Assembly (NCBI GenBank): GCA_030530525.1
Contig: JAUMUT010000001.1
Coordinates: 4,412-68,411 of the forward strand
Direction: 5' to 3'
Origin: Capnocytophaga sp.
GTDB taxonomy: Bacteria; Bacteroidota; Bacteroidia; Flavobacteriales; Flavobacteriaceae
DNA length: 64,000 nt
Each line of letters starts with the position of its first letter. Position 1 is the stretch's first letter. Below are positions 29,530-38,021 of this stretch, in pieces. A model generated the notes under the pieces. That model did not search any database. It saw nothing but the letters and a program-made list of their open reading frames with translations, and was not told where the DNA came from. The position numbers and the translations under genes are program-made.

Positions 29530-30714
29530 ATGAAATCGTTTTTTTTCGCAATTAGCCTTCTGGCAGGAGGAGTTGCAATGGCTCAGGAAGATTTACAAAA
29601 CCAAATAAATCAATTGCGAGCAGAGTTAGAACACCTTAAAAGAACTCCGCAAATGCATATGGACAAACCACCGATGGATATGCCTCCACATAAAGAAATG
29701 GAAAGTCCTATTCATAAAAAATTTAACGTTTTCTTTAATTTTCAATCTAGCTTTGATGCAATAACACCAAAAGACCAAGATACCGAATTGGGCTTCCGGG
29801 CGCGTCAATTACGTTTGGAAATACGAGGCGATATCAATGACCGTATTTTCTATCGTTTTCGCCATCGCCTTAATCGTAGCAATGATGCGGCTTCGTTAGA
29901 TAATTTGGCTCGTGCTACCGACCTTATGTATGCAGGCTTTAAGCTCAATGACAAATTTACTTTAACACTCGGTAAAATGTGCCAAGCGTGGGGCGGATTT
30001 GAGTTTGACCTCAACCCTATGAACATTTACGAATATTCGGATATGGTAGAAAATATGGATAATTTTATGCTCGGCGGAATGCTTACTTTCGCTCCGAACA
30101 AAAACCACGAATTTAACCTACAAATAACCGATGTTCGTAATAAATCTTTTGAAGATCATTACGGAAATTCTACTGGTATTCAGGCAAGTAAAGCTCCGCT
30201 AACTTATATTTTTAATTGGAATGGTAATTTCTTTAAAAACAATTTGTTACAAACACGTTGGGCTATCGGCTTCCAAAATGAAGCGAAAAACCACATCAAT
30301 GCAATGTACACTTTCGGAACAAAATTGAACCTTTCCAAGTTCCAAGTAGCGTTGGATTATATGTTAGCCGATGAAGAATTGGACAGACTTAAATACACTC
30401 CACTAAGTGGAACACAAGTATTAAAAGATGTTACCTACAATACATTTGTGCTAAAAGCAGAATATCAACCAATAGAAAAATTAAATATTTTTGCACAAGG
30501 AATGTACGAAACCGCTGAAAATAGTATCCAAAATAACGAACGAACTTCCTTGGGCTACTATGCTGGTGTAGAATATTTACCTTTTAAAGACCAAGATTTA
30601 CGATTTTTCTTGGCTTACATTGGCAGAAAATATGATTACAAAAATAATAGTTCATTAGATAATTATACCAACCGTATTAGCCTTGGCTTGATGTATAGAA
30701 TCAAAGCGTTTTAA
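29530..30714 (+). CDS. Outer-membrane porin with a Met/His/Pro-rich linker
   Basis: A 394-residue protein with a signal peptide (MKSFFFAISLLAGGVAMAQ) and a short coiled coil (DLQNQINQLRAELEHLKRT). A linker at about residues 40-60 is rich in Met, His and Pro (MHMDKPPMDMPPHKEM). The rest alternates as beta strands and ends IRLSLGLMYRIKAF-like with a C-terminal aromatic, as in outer-membrane barrels; ELGFRARQLRLEIRGDINDR resembles phosphate-selective porin O/P proteins. Following dcuB and ansB, it probably admits asparagine or dicarboxylates rather than phosphate, but selectivity is inference. A terminator follows 42 bases after the stop. Confidence 0.8.
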   Translation: MKSFFFAISLLAGGVAMAQEDLQNQINQLRAELEHLKRTPQMHMDKPPMDMPPHKEMESPIHKKFNVFFNFQSSFDAITPKDQDTELGFRARQLRLEIRGDINDRIFYRFRHRLNRSNDAASLDNLARATDLMYAGFKLNDKFTLTLGKMCQAWGGFEFDLNPMNIYEYSDMVENMDNFMLGGMLTFAPNKNHEFNLQITDVRNKSFEDHYGNSTGIQASKAPLTYIFNWNGNFFKNNLLQTRWAIGFQNEAKNHINAMYTFGTKLNLSKFQVALDYMLADEELDRLKYTPLSGTQVLKDVTYNTFVLKAEYQPIEKLNIFAQGMYETAENSIQNNERTSLGYYAGVEYLPFKDQDLRFFLAYIGRKYDYKNNSSLDNYTNRISLGLMYRIKAF

Positions 30715-30756
30715 AATAGTAAAATTAAGAGTTTCATAGTATTACGTTTTTATTTA

Positions 30757-30796
30757 AAAAAATCCGAGAGAAGATATTTCTTTTCGGATTTTTTTT
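30757..30796 (+). terminator. Terminator after the porin gene
   Basis: AAAAAATCCGA / TCGGATTTTTT, an 11-bp perfect stem extended by AGAA / TTCT inside, followed by further T residues. It separates the dcuB group from the regulator gene. Confidence 0.85.
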
Positions 30797-30820
30797 ATTT
30801 CTTTTTTAGAAAATCTTAAT
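30788..30820 (+). repeat. Left copy of a post-terminator repeat flanking the glycan locus
   Basis: A, T8, ATTTC, T6, AGAAAATCTTAAT. The right copy at 45084-45117 differs only in the lengths of the two T runs. The pair bracket the locus at 30884-45032. Confidence 0.5.
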
Positions 30821-30826
30821 ATTTTA

Positions 30827-30860
30827 TTGGCTACTTTATTTGTTTTTTTTAGTAATTTTG
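30827..30860 (+). promoter_or_regulatory. Promoter of the hybrid two-component regulator gene
   Basis: TAATTTTG (30853-30860) with TTGG (30827-30830) 22 bases upstream. The TTG in this box could be mistaken for a start codon of the regulator; its position in the promoter argues for the ATG at 30884. Confidence 0.55.
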
Positions 30861-30883
30861 TGAGATATTTATTCTATTTTTTG

Positions 30884-33800
30884 ATGAAATTTGTTAAAAT
30901 TATCTTACATATACACTTTCTATTTATCTCTTTTGTGGTATTTTGCCAAGAAGAAAGTAATTATTACTTTAAACGAATTTCAATAGAACACGGCTTATCT
31001 CAGTCGGGAGTAACTACTATTGTTCGTGATTATAAAGGTGTTTTATGGATTGGCACACGACAGGGAATTAACCGAGTAGAACGCAATCATATAAAAAAAT
31101 ACACGGAATATTATATTTTTCATTTATATGAAGATGCTCAGCAACAATTATGGGCTGTAACTAATAATGGCGTACTATTATACGAACCTAAGGAAGATAT
31201 TTTTATACCCAAAACCAAACAGCCTTTGTTTTCCATAGCTGGTAGCCATTTAGGAGTATTTTTCGGAGGCTATTCTGCTATTTATCAATACAATAGTGAT
31301 ACTAAAATTATAGAACGATTACCTTTATTAAAAGAAGAAAAAGCAAAAGACAAAGAATGCCTCATTACTCAAATTATTCCTATAAATGAAGATATTTTCT
31401 TAATAGGTACAGAAAACGACGGCATTTTCCAATATTCTCGGAAAACTCATCTTTTTACTTCATTCATAGAAGAAGCCAAGCCACTAAGTGCATTATTTTA
31501 TGAGGAAAAGCAGAATAATATTTATTTTTCGGTTTTCCAAAAAGGACTTTTTCAGTATTCTGCTTCTGGTGTTTTTTTAGCGCATTATCATCAGCAAAAT
31601 ACCGCTTTGCCCAATGATATTATTTTGGATATAAAACCCTATCGGGGGAATATTTGGCTTGCTACCGATGGTGGAGGAATTTCTATTTTAAATCCTGAAA
31701 ATCATTCCTTCCGAAATATTCAACATAGTGCAGGGAATGTACATTCGTTACCCGTCAATTCTATCACTACTCTTTACGAAGATGCCAACCATAATATGTG
31801 GGCAGGCACAGTGCGCGATGGAGTTTTTCTTTTCCAAGAAACGTATATAAAAACTTATATTGATAGTGCTTTGGGCAAAAATAACGGGCTTAGTGAGCGA
31901 GCTGTAATAAGTATTTTTGAAGCAGAAAACGGCAAAGTTTGGATAGGTACAGACGGAGGTGGAATAAATGAATTTGACCCAAAAACAGACCATTTTACCC
32001 ATCATCTTGCTACGTATAATGACAAAATTACCTCCATCACCAACTTTTCTCCTCAACAATTATTGGTTTCTATTTATGGAAAAGGACTATTTTTATATCA
32101 TATTAATAATCAAACATATACACCTTTTTTGTTAATAGATGAAAACATCAACCAAGAGGAATGCCACACAGGTTTTACTCCTTTTGTTTATAGAATAAGT
32201 AAAAATAATATCCTCATCACAGCGAAAAATTCTTATTTGTACCATATTGATAATAAGCAATTTACAAAAATTCCTTTTGAAAATAATCTTTCTCCAAAAA
32301 ATGCACTTCAACTGAAACTACAAAAAGACGATACGCTATTCTTTTCCAAAGGAAATATTTTATACCAAATGAAGGAAGACGAGGCTACTATTCGTTTTTT
32401 TCTTTCCTTAAATGAAGATTGTGCCATTAGTGCTGTTTGTTATGACAAGGCTCAAAATACGCTTTGGATAGGCTCTTCCAATGGACTTTTTAGCTATTCT
32501 TTGGATACAAAAAAACTAAATATGGTAACGACCAACCATATGTTTCGGCAAATTAGTTATATGCAGTTGGACAACCAAGAACGTTTATGGATTAATGCCT
32601 CCAATGTACTATTTTCATATCATATTCCTGATAAAAAAATAATGATTCGTGATGACTCGGACGGGTTTCTGCCCAATGATGTCCTGACGGGTTATGTACA
32701 AACTTCTGGTAAGGATTTTATTTATATGGGAGGGGTTGGTGGTTTTGTAAAAATCAATCCGTCTATTACTTCTGATACGGATACCAATCCGCTTCTTTTT
32801 GTTCAAAATATTGACTTAAATGGAAAAATTTACACCGCAGAGAATTTTCCAAAAGAAATTCCTCCGTACTTTAACACTCTAAAAATTAATGTTGGGCTGA
32901 ATGAAAAAAATATGTTCCGAAAGATACTTTTTCGGTTCAAAATAAAAAATAATTCGCAAACTTCTGTTATAGAAACGTATGATAATAGCTTGGATATCAT
33001 TTCTTTACTTTCTGTTGGAAAATATCAGGTAGAAGTAGCTTGTATGACAAAGAATGGTTATTGGACAGAAGATGTTCCGTTGCTTACCTTTGAGGTGCTT
33101 CCTGTTTGGTACCAACGATTTTGGTTTATTTTTTTAGTAATTTTAACTATTTTGGCTATTAGTGCAGGAATAATGTGGGGGTACTTTCGCCGTAAAAAAC
33201 AGCAACTCAAATGGCAAATGGCACTTCATCAGCAAGAGATGAATGAAGATAAAATACAATTTCTTACCAATGTAAGCCATGAATTGCGTACGCCACTTAC
33301 GCTTATTTATGCGCCGTTAAAACGTTTGTTAAATAGTAATGAAATAGAGCAATTTTCAGAAATTCAAAAAAATCAATTACAAAGTGCTTTTCGGCAAGCT
33401 AATACGATGAAAAATATCATCAATTGGGTGTTGGACTATAACCGAAGTACCTCGCTTGAAAATACATTACAAAAAACTTATACCGACCTAAATCATCTTC
33501 TTACAGATAGTTGCAAAGACTTTGAACAGGAGTTGGAGGCGAAGAATATTCATTTTGTTTTGCTTTTGGATAAAAATTTGCCTCTTATTGAAGTAGATAT
33601 TCCTAAAATAAGAGTAGTAATTTCTAATTTGTTAATGAATGCTTTAAAATTCAGTAATGAGCATTCCTCTATACGCATACAAAGCTCTTATAATGAGCGT
33701 TTTATACGTTTCCAAATAGAAAATACAGGTATTGGCTTACGCAATATTGATATGGACAAACTTTTTACTCGTTTTGTGCAAGGAAAGCATAACCAAAAAG

Positions 33801-34774
33801 GTAGTGGTATAGGCTTGGCTTATTGTAAAGAACTTATTGACAAACATTTAGGCAACATAGGAGCGTATGAAGAAAATAAACAAACTATTTTTTATGTAGA
33901 ATTACCTTATCTTTCTAATGAGAAAATTTTAGACAAATTTGAAAATGAAAAAGCTCATTCTCAAGCACCTGAAAAGTTAGTAAATACAATAGATACTTCA
34001 TTATATTCTGTACTTTTGGTAGATGATAATTTGGATTTTCTTCATTATTTACATTCCGAATTGCGCTCAATGTTCAAAAATGTTACTAAGGCTACCAATG
34101 GGCAAGAAGCGTTGTTAGTTTTAAAAACTCATCAGCCTGATATTATTATCAGTGATGTTATGATGCCTGTAATGAATGGGTATCAGCTTTGTAAAGAAGT
34201 AAAAGATTTTTTACCTATTAGTCATATTCCTGTTATTTTATTAACAGCAAAGAATGACAATGAAAGTCAAAAAATAGGCTATAAATTGGGCGCAGATGCT
34301 TATCTTTCCAAACCTTTTGATATGGAGCTTTTGCTTTCTGTAATTAGCAATTTGCTCAAACAAAAAGAAGCTATAAAACAACGTTATGATAAAGAAACTC
34401 TCTTGCCCTCGCCCATTGCTACTACTATCAGTAATGCCGATGAGGTATTTATGATAAAACTCAATGAAGTAGTTAAGACGCATTATAACAATATAGACTT
34501 GGATGTAGATACCGTAGCCGATGCAATGGCAATGAGCCGAGCTTCTATTTATAACAAAATGAAACAAATAACAGGTATTGGAATTAACGAATATATTAAC
34601 AAATATCGTATAGAAATAGCTTGTCATTTATTGAAACAAACTGACAAATCTATCACAGATATTGCTTTTGAAACAGGCTTCAATTCTCAGAAATATTTCA
34701 GTACCCTCTTCAAACAATCTACCGGGAAAACTCCAAAAGAATACCGAAATAACACAGAAACACAAACTTCTTGA
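30884..34774 (+). CDS. Hybrid two-component system regulator of the glycan locus
   Basis: Membrane sensor and transcription factor in one chain, 1296 residues from the ATG at 30884. Order: signal peptide (1 to about 21), periplasmic beta-propeller repeats (GVLWIGTRQGINRVE, NIWLATDGGGISILNPENH, KVWIGTDGGGINEFDPKTDH), a Y_Y_Y-type domain, one membrane segment (about 750-772), histidine kinase with NVSHELRTPL (phospho-acceptor His799), an ATPase domain (GSGIGLAYCKELID), a receiver (VLLVDDN; phospho-acceptor Asp1091 in SDVMMPVMNG), and an AraC-type DNA-binding domain (SITDIAFETGFNSQKYFSTL, FKQSTGKTPKEYR). Family knowledge: such proteins bind an oligosaccharide in the periplasm and activate the adjacent susC operon. 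It lies 136 bp before susC on the same strand, and a direct repeat there is the likely binding site. Confidence 0.95.
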   Translation: MKFVKIILHIHFLFISFVVFCQEESNYYFKRISIEHGLSQSGVTTIVRDYKGVLWIGTRQGINRVERNHIKKYTEYYIFHLYEDAQQQLWAVTNNGVLLYEPKEDIFIPKTKQPLFSIAGSHLGVFFGGYSAIYQYNSDTKIIERLPLLKEEKAKDKECLITQIIPINEDIFLIGTENDGIFQYSRKTHLFTSFIEEAKPLSALFYEEKQNNIYFSVFQKGLFQYSASGVFLAHYHQQNTALPNDIILDIKPYRGNIWLATDGGGISILNPENHSFRNIQHSAGNVHSLPVNSITTLYEDANHNMWAGTVRDGVFLFQETYIKTYIDSALGKNNGLSERAVISIFEAENGKVWIGTDGGGINEFDPKTDHFTHHLATYNDKITSITNFSPQQLLVSIYGKGLFLYHINNQTYTPFLLIDENINQEECHTGFTPFVYRISKNNILITAKNSYLYHIDNKQFTKIPFENNLSPKNALQLKLQKDDTLFFSKGNILYQMKEDEATIRFFLSLNEDCAISAVCYDKAQNTLWIGSSNGLFSYSLDTKKLNMVTTNHMFRQISYMQLDNQERLWINASNVLFSYHIPDKKIMIRDDSDGFLPNDVLTGYVQTSGKDFIYMGGVGGFVKINPSITSDTDTNPLLFVQNIDLNGKIYTAENFPKEIPPYFNTLKINVGLNEKNMFRKILFRFKIKNNSQTSVIETYDNSLDIISLLSVGKYQVEVACMTKNGYWTEDVPLLTFEVLPVWYQRFWFIFLVILTILAISAGIMWGYFRRKKQQLKWQMALHQQEMNEDKIQFLTNVSHELRTPLTLIYAPLKRLLNSNEIEQFSEIQKNQLQSAFRQANTMKNIINWVLDYNRSTSLENTLQKTYTDLNHLLTDSCKDFEQELEAKNIHFVLLLDKNLPLIEVDIPKIRVVISNLLMNALKFSNEHSSIRIQSSYNERFIRFQIENTGIGLRNIDMDKLFTRFVQGKHNQKGSGIGLAYCKELIDKHLGNIGAYEENKQTIFYVELPYLSNEKILDKFENEKAHSQAPEKLVNTIDTSLYSVLLVDDNLDFLHYLHSELRSMFKNVTKATNGQEALLVLKTHQPDIIISDVMMPVMNGYQLCKEVKDFLPISHIPVILLTAKNDNESQKIGYKLGADAYLSKPFDMELLLSVISNLLKQKEAIKQRYDKETLLPSPIATTISNADEVFMIKLNEVVKTHYNNIDLDVDTVADAMAMSRASIYNKMKQITGIGINEYINKYRIEIACHLLKQTDKSITDIAFETGFNSQKYFSTLFKQSTGKTPKEYRNNTETQTS

Positions 34775-34796
34775 AAATCAAATATTTAACATTTAA

Positions 34797-34832
34797 TAGA
34801 TAAATTTATACCTTTTTTAGATAAATTTACAC
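34797..34832 (+). promoter_or_regulatory. Tandem direct repeat before susC, candidate regulator binding site
   Basis: TAGATAAATTTATAC (34797-34811) and TAGATAAATTTACAC (34818-34832) match at 14 of 15 positions and are 21 bp apart, two helical turns. The second copy ends 21 bases before the susC -7 element, over the -33 region. AraC-type activators often bind such tandem sites. Confidence 0.65.
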
Positions 34833-34853
34833 TTACTTTTTTGGCTGTTTTTA

Positions 34854-34861
34854 TAATTTTG
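34854..34861 (+). promoter_or_regulatory. susC operon -7 promoter element
   Basis: TAATTTTG matches TAnnTTTG, 49 bases before the susC ATG. The nearest TTTG is only 10 bases upstream, so there is no proper -33 box. That fits a promoter dependent on an activator. Confidence 0.6.
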
Positions 34862-34910
34862 AACATCAATTTTAAGTATCAAACTCCGATACAAAACAAA
34901 CAACCATTGT

Positions 34911-37900
34911 ATGAAAAAAAAACTATTTTTATCCATTCTCTTAATGCTACTTGTTGGTTGGAGCTATGCACAACAACGAACTATTAGCGGAATTATTAGA
35001 GATGCTTCTACCCAAGAACCTCTCTTTGGGGCTTCGGTAGTAATTAAAGGAAGTACCAAAGGTGTGAGTACTGACCTTGACGGAAAATATTCTATTTCTG
35101 TACAAACAGGACAGATTTTAGAAATTACATTCATTGGCTATCAAACCAAAGAAATGAAAATAATAGCCAATACGCCTACCAAACTTAACATTGTGCTATC
35201 ACCAGAAGAAGTAGTTCTTGATGATGTGGTAGTAGTGGGCTATGGGGTTACAAAAAAACGAGACTTGGCAGGTTCTATCACTTCTCTAAAAACAGAGGAT
35301 ATAAAAGCTGGGGTAGTAACCGATATGTCTCAGTTTTTGAAAGGTCGTGCCTCTGGGGTACAAGTAAAACAAAACTCATTAGAGCCTGGCGGAAATGTTT
35401 CTATTCGTGTTCGAGGAGCATCGTCTGTAAGTGCTGAAAATGAGCCTCTTTATGTTATTGACGGATTTCAGACAGATAATATGTCGCAAATCAGTATGGA
35501 CGACATTGAGTCTATTGAAATTTTAAAAGACGCTTCAACAACTGCTATTTACGGAGCAAGAGGGGCAAATGGAGTTATTCTTATTACTACCAAAAAAGGG
35601 AAAGAAGGTGTGTTCAATATTGAATATTCTAACCAAACTTCTTTTAAAAAAATGTACAATCCTTGGGAGTTGCTCGATGCAGGAGAAACCATTGCACTAA
35701 GTCGTCGTTTGTATGAGCAAGACCCTACCATTGCATCTAGCACTTGGACAGCAGAACAAGCCAAATACAGAGGCAAAGGTACAGATTGGCTAAAAGAAAC
35801 CACTCGTAGTACCTTTACAGTGCTTCATCAATTATCTGTTTCAGGAGGTACAGAAAGGCTTTCTGCTTTTGCATCAGCAAGTTACCTTAACGAACCTGGT
35901 ATTTTGCTTAATACGGATTATGACCGATTTGGAGGACGAACAAATATTCAGTACAAAATAAGCCCTAATATTCGTACAGGTGCCAATGTGAGCTTTTCTC
36001 AGTCTAAAAAGAAATTTTTGGATATGGGAACCATTTCTTCAGATAAAAATATAATGTATCGAATCTTCAATTTAGAGCCTTGGAAAAACAAAGAAGGATA
36101 CGATGTTTTTGGGGTACAAGCACGTCGCCCTGCGGTATTTGAAGAAATGAACGGAGCGCAACTATATCGTTCTTTCAATACAATGTATGCTACTGCTTTT
36201 GTAGATATAGATGTATTGCCTTCTCTTATAGTTAATGGGCGATATACTTATGCATACGACCATTTAAAAACAGAAAAATACTACGACCGCTCTACATCTA
36301 TCGGGTTGGCGCGTAAAGGAGAAGCTTTTTTGAGCCACGAAGAAAATATTAAGCATCAATTGGAAGCTGTTGCTACATATCATCCTGAAATTAATGATAA
36401 AAATGATTTGAAAATCATTGCTGGTACATCTTATATTCTGCAAAAAGGAAAAGGCGATGAAACACAAGCGTATGGTTTTGCTTCAGATGTATTTTCATTT
36501 AAAAACATAGGAGCAGCTAAGCACTTGGACTGGATAGGCTCTGGCGAATCTTCTTTGAAAAAATCTTCTTTCTTCGGTCGTGCCGAATATGTTTTTAACA
36601 ATCGTTATATTATAAATGCTTCTGTTCGTGCCGATGGTTCTTCTGTTTTTGGAGCAGATTATCGTTGGGGGATATTCCCTGCGGCATCTTTGGCGTGGCA
36701 CTTAGGTGAAGAAAATTTTATGGCATTTGCCAAACCAGCTGTTTCTCGTCTGAAATTACGTACCAGCTATGGGCTTAGCGGTAATGATGGTATTCGTTTT
36801 GGATTATCTCAGTACCAATATTCTGTACGTGATGTGTATGTAGGAGGCAGTGGCGTACAAAAAGGTATGTATCCTTCCAATCCGTACAACCCTACTCTTC
36901 GTTGGGAAACTACTTCACAATGGAATATTGGAGCGGATATAGCCTTCTTAAACGGAAGAATTGATGCTAGCGTAGATTACTACATTAAGCATACCAAAGA
37001 CTTGCTTAGCCCCGATGCTATTCACCCTTCTGGTGGCTTCCCAGACTATACCACTCCTGATGGCAGACGCTATGAGTACACCGCTATGATGGTAAATGAT
37101 GGAGAAATAGAAAACAGAGGTATTGAATTTGTTATAAAATCTACTAATTTTAGTAAAGAAAATTTTGTTTGGAATACTTCTCTTAACTTTGCTTATAACA
37201 AAAGTAAAGTACTGAAACTCAATAATGGGCAAGCTCGTTTCCAATACGTACGCCCTCACGGGTCTTACGATTATAAAGAATATATTATCTTAAAAGAAGG
37301 CGAGCCTCTCAGTGCTATTTATGGCTATGTGTTTGACGGAGTAATCCAAGAAGGAGAAACCTATGCTCCACAGCCCAAATCTATCCCTGGCGACCCCAAA
37401 TTTAAAGACTTAAATGGAGATGGCATTATTGACGAAAGAGACAGAACTGTTTTGGGTACAGGTATTCCTAAAACTATCATTGGGCTAAATAATAGTTTCA
37501 CTTACAAAGATTTTGATTTTTCTATCTTCTTTGAAGCATCATTAGGAGGAAAAATGTTAAACCTTACTCGTATTTATTTGGAAGATAATAACCGCCTTCG
37601 TGCCTCACAAGAACGATGGACAAAAGGAGGGCGAGAGCTTACCGATGCCAACGGAAATACTTATATTTCTTCGGGATACCCTTCCAACAACGTGCCAAGA
37701 AAAGGCTACCACAGCAAGGCAGGACTACAATATGGCTCTTACATCAACTCTCGTTTTGTAGAAGATGCTGATTTCTTAAAACTAAGAAATATAGAAGTAG
37801 GATATACTATTCAAGGAAATAAATGGAATTTAAAAGGAATAAAAAATATTCGCTTATCTCTCGGTGCGCAAAATTTATTCACTTTTACCAAATATCAAGG

Positions 37901-38012
37901 ATTTGACCCAGATATTAGCACCAACGGAAGTAGCGCCATCGCACAAGGGCTGGATTTGAATTCTTATCCTGCATATAGAATGATTAATTTAGGAGTAAAA
38001 CTAACTTTTTAA
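34911..38012 (+). CDS. SusC-like TonB-dependent outer-membrane transporter
   Basis: Imports oligosaccharides across the outer membrane using TonB energy; 1033 residues. Signal peptide (MKKKLFLSILLMLLVGWSYA), carboxypeptidase-regulatory-like domain (about 23-98, GIIRDASTQEPLFGASVVIK), the SusC-type motif DDVVVVGYGVTKKRDLAGSI, plug domain (LYVIDGFQTDNMSQISMDDI, then ILKDASTTAIYGARGANGVI), and a large barrel ending in an aromatic (LGVKLTF). It is 9 bp before susD, with which it forms a lidded transporter. The sugar cannot be read from the sequence; downstream enzymes suggest N-acetylhexosamine-containing glycans. Confidence 0.96.
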   Translation: MKKKLFLSILLMLLVGWSYAQQRTISGIIRDASTQEPLFGASVVIKGSTKGVSTDLDGKYSISVQTGQILEITFIGYQTKEMKIIANTPTKLNIVLSPEEVVLDDVVVVGYGVTKKRDLAGSITSLKTEDIKAGVVTDMSQFLKGRASGVQVKQNSLEPGGNVSIRVRGASSVSAENEPLYVIDGFQTDNMSQISMDDIESIEILKDASTTAIYGARGANGVILITTKKGKEGVFNIEYSNQTSFKKMYNPWELLDAGETIALSRRLYEQDPTIASSTWTAEQAKYRGKGTDWLKETTRSTFTVLHQLSVSGGTERLSAFASASYLNEPGILLNTDYDRFGGRTNIQYKISPNIRTGANVSFSQSKKKFLDMGTISSDKNIMYRIFNLEPWKNKEGYDVFGVQARRPAVFEEMNGAQLYRSFNTMYATAFVDIDVLPSLIVNGRYTYAYDHLKTEKYYDRSTSIGLARKGEAFLSHEENIKHQLEAVATYHPEINDKNDLKIIAGTSYILQKGKGDETQAYGFASDVFSFKNIGAAKHLDWIGSGESSLKKSSFFGRAEYVFNNRYIINASVRADGSSVFGADYRWGIFPAASLAWHLGEENFMAFAKPAVSRLKLRTSYGLSGNDGIRFGLSQYQYSVRDVYVGGSGVQKGMYPSNPYNPTLRWETTSQWNIGADIAFLNGRIDASVDYYIKHTKDLLSPDAIHPSGGFPDYTTPDGRRYEYTAMMVNDGEIENRGIEFVIKSTNFSKENFVWNTSLNFAYNKSKVLKLNNGQARFQYVRPHGSYDYKEYIILKEGEPLSAIYGYVFDGVIQEGETYAPQPKSIPGDPKFKDLNGDGIIDERDRTVLGTGIPKTIIGLNNSFTYKDFDFSIFFEASLGGKMLNLTRIYLEDNNRLRASQERWTKGGRELTDANGNTYISSGYPSNNVPRKGYHSKAGLQYGSYINSRFVEDADFLKLRNIEVGYTIQGNKWNLKGIKNIRLSLGAQNLFTFTKYQGFDPDISTNGSSAIAQGLDLNSYPAYRMINLGVKLTF

Positions 38013-38021
38013 CAATAATCT

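Noticed and set aside
30827-30883. Extended N terminus of the hybrid regulator starting at a TTG
   Set aside because: The TTG is in the presumed -33 box and the added residues would spoil the signal peptide; the ATG at 30884 gives a normal one.
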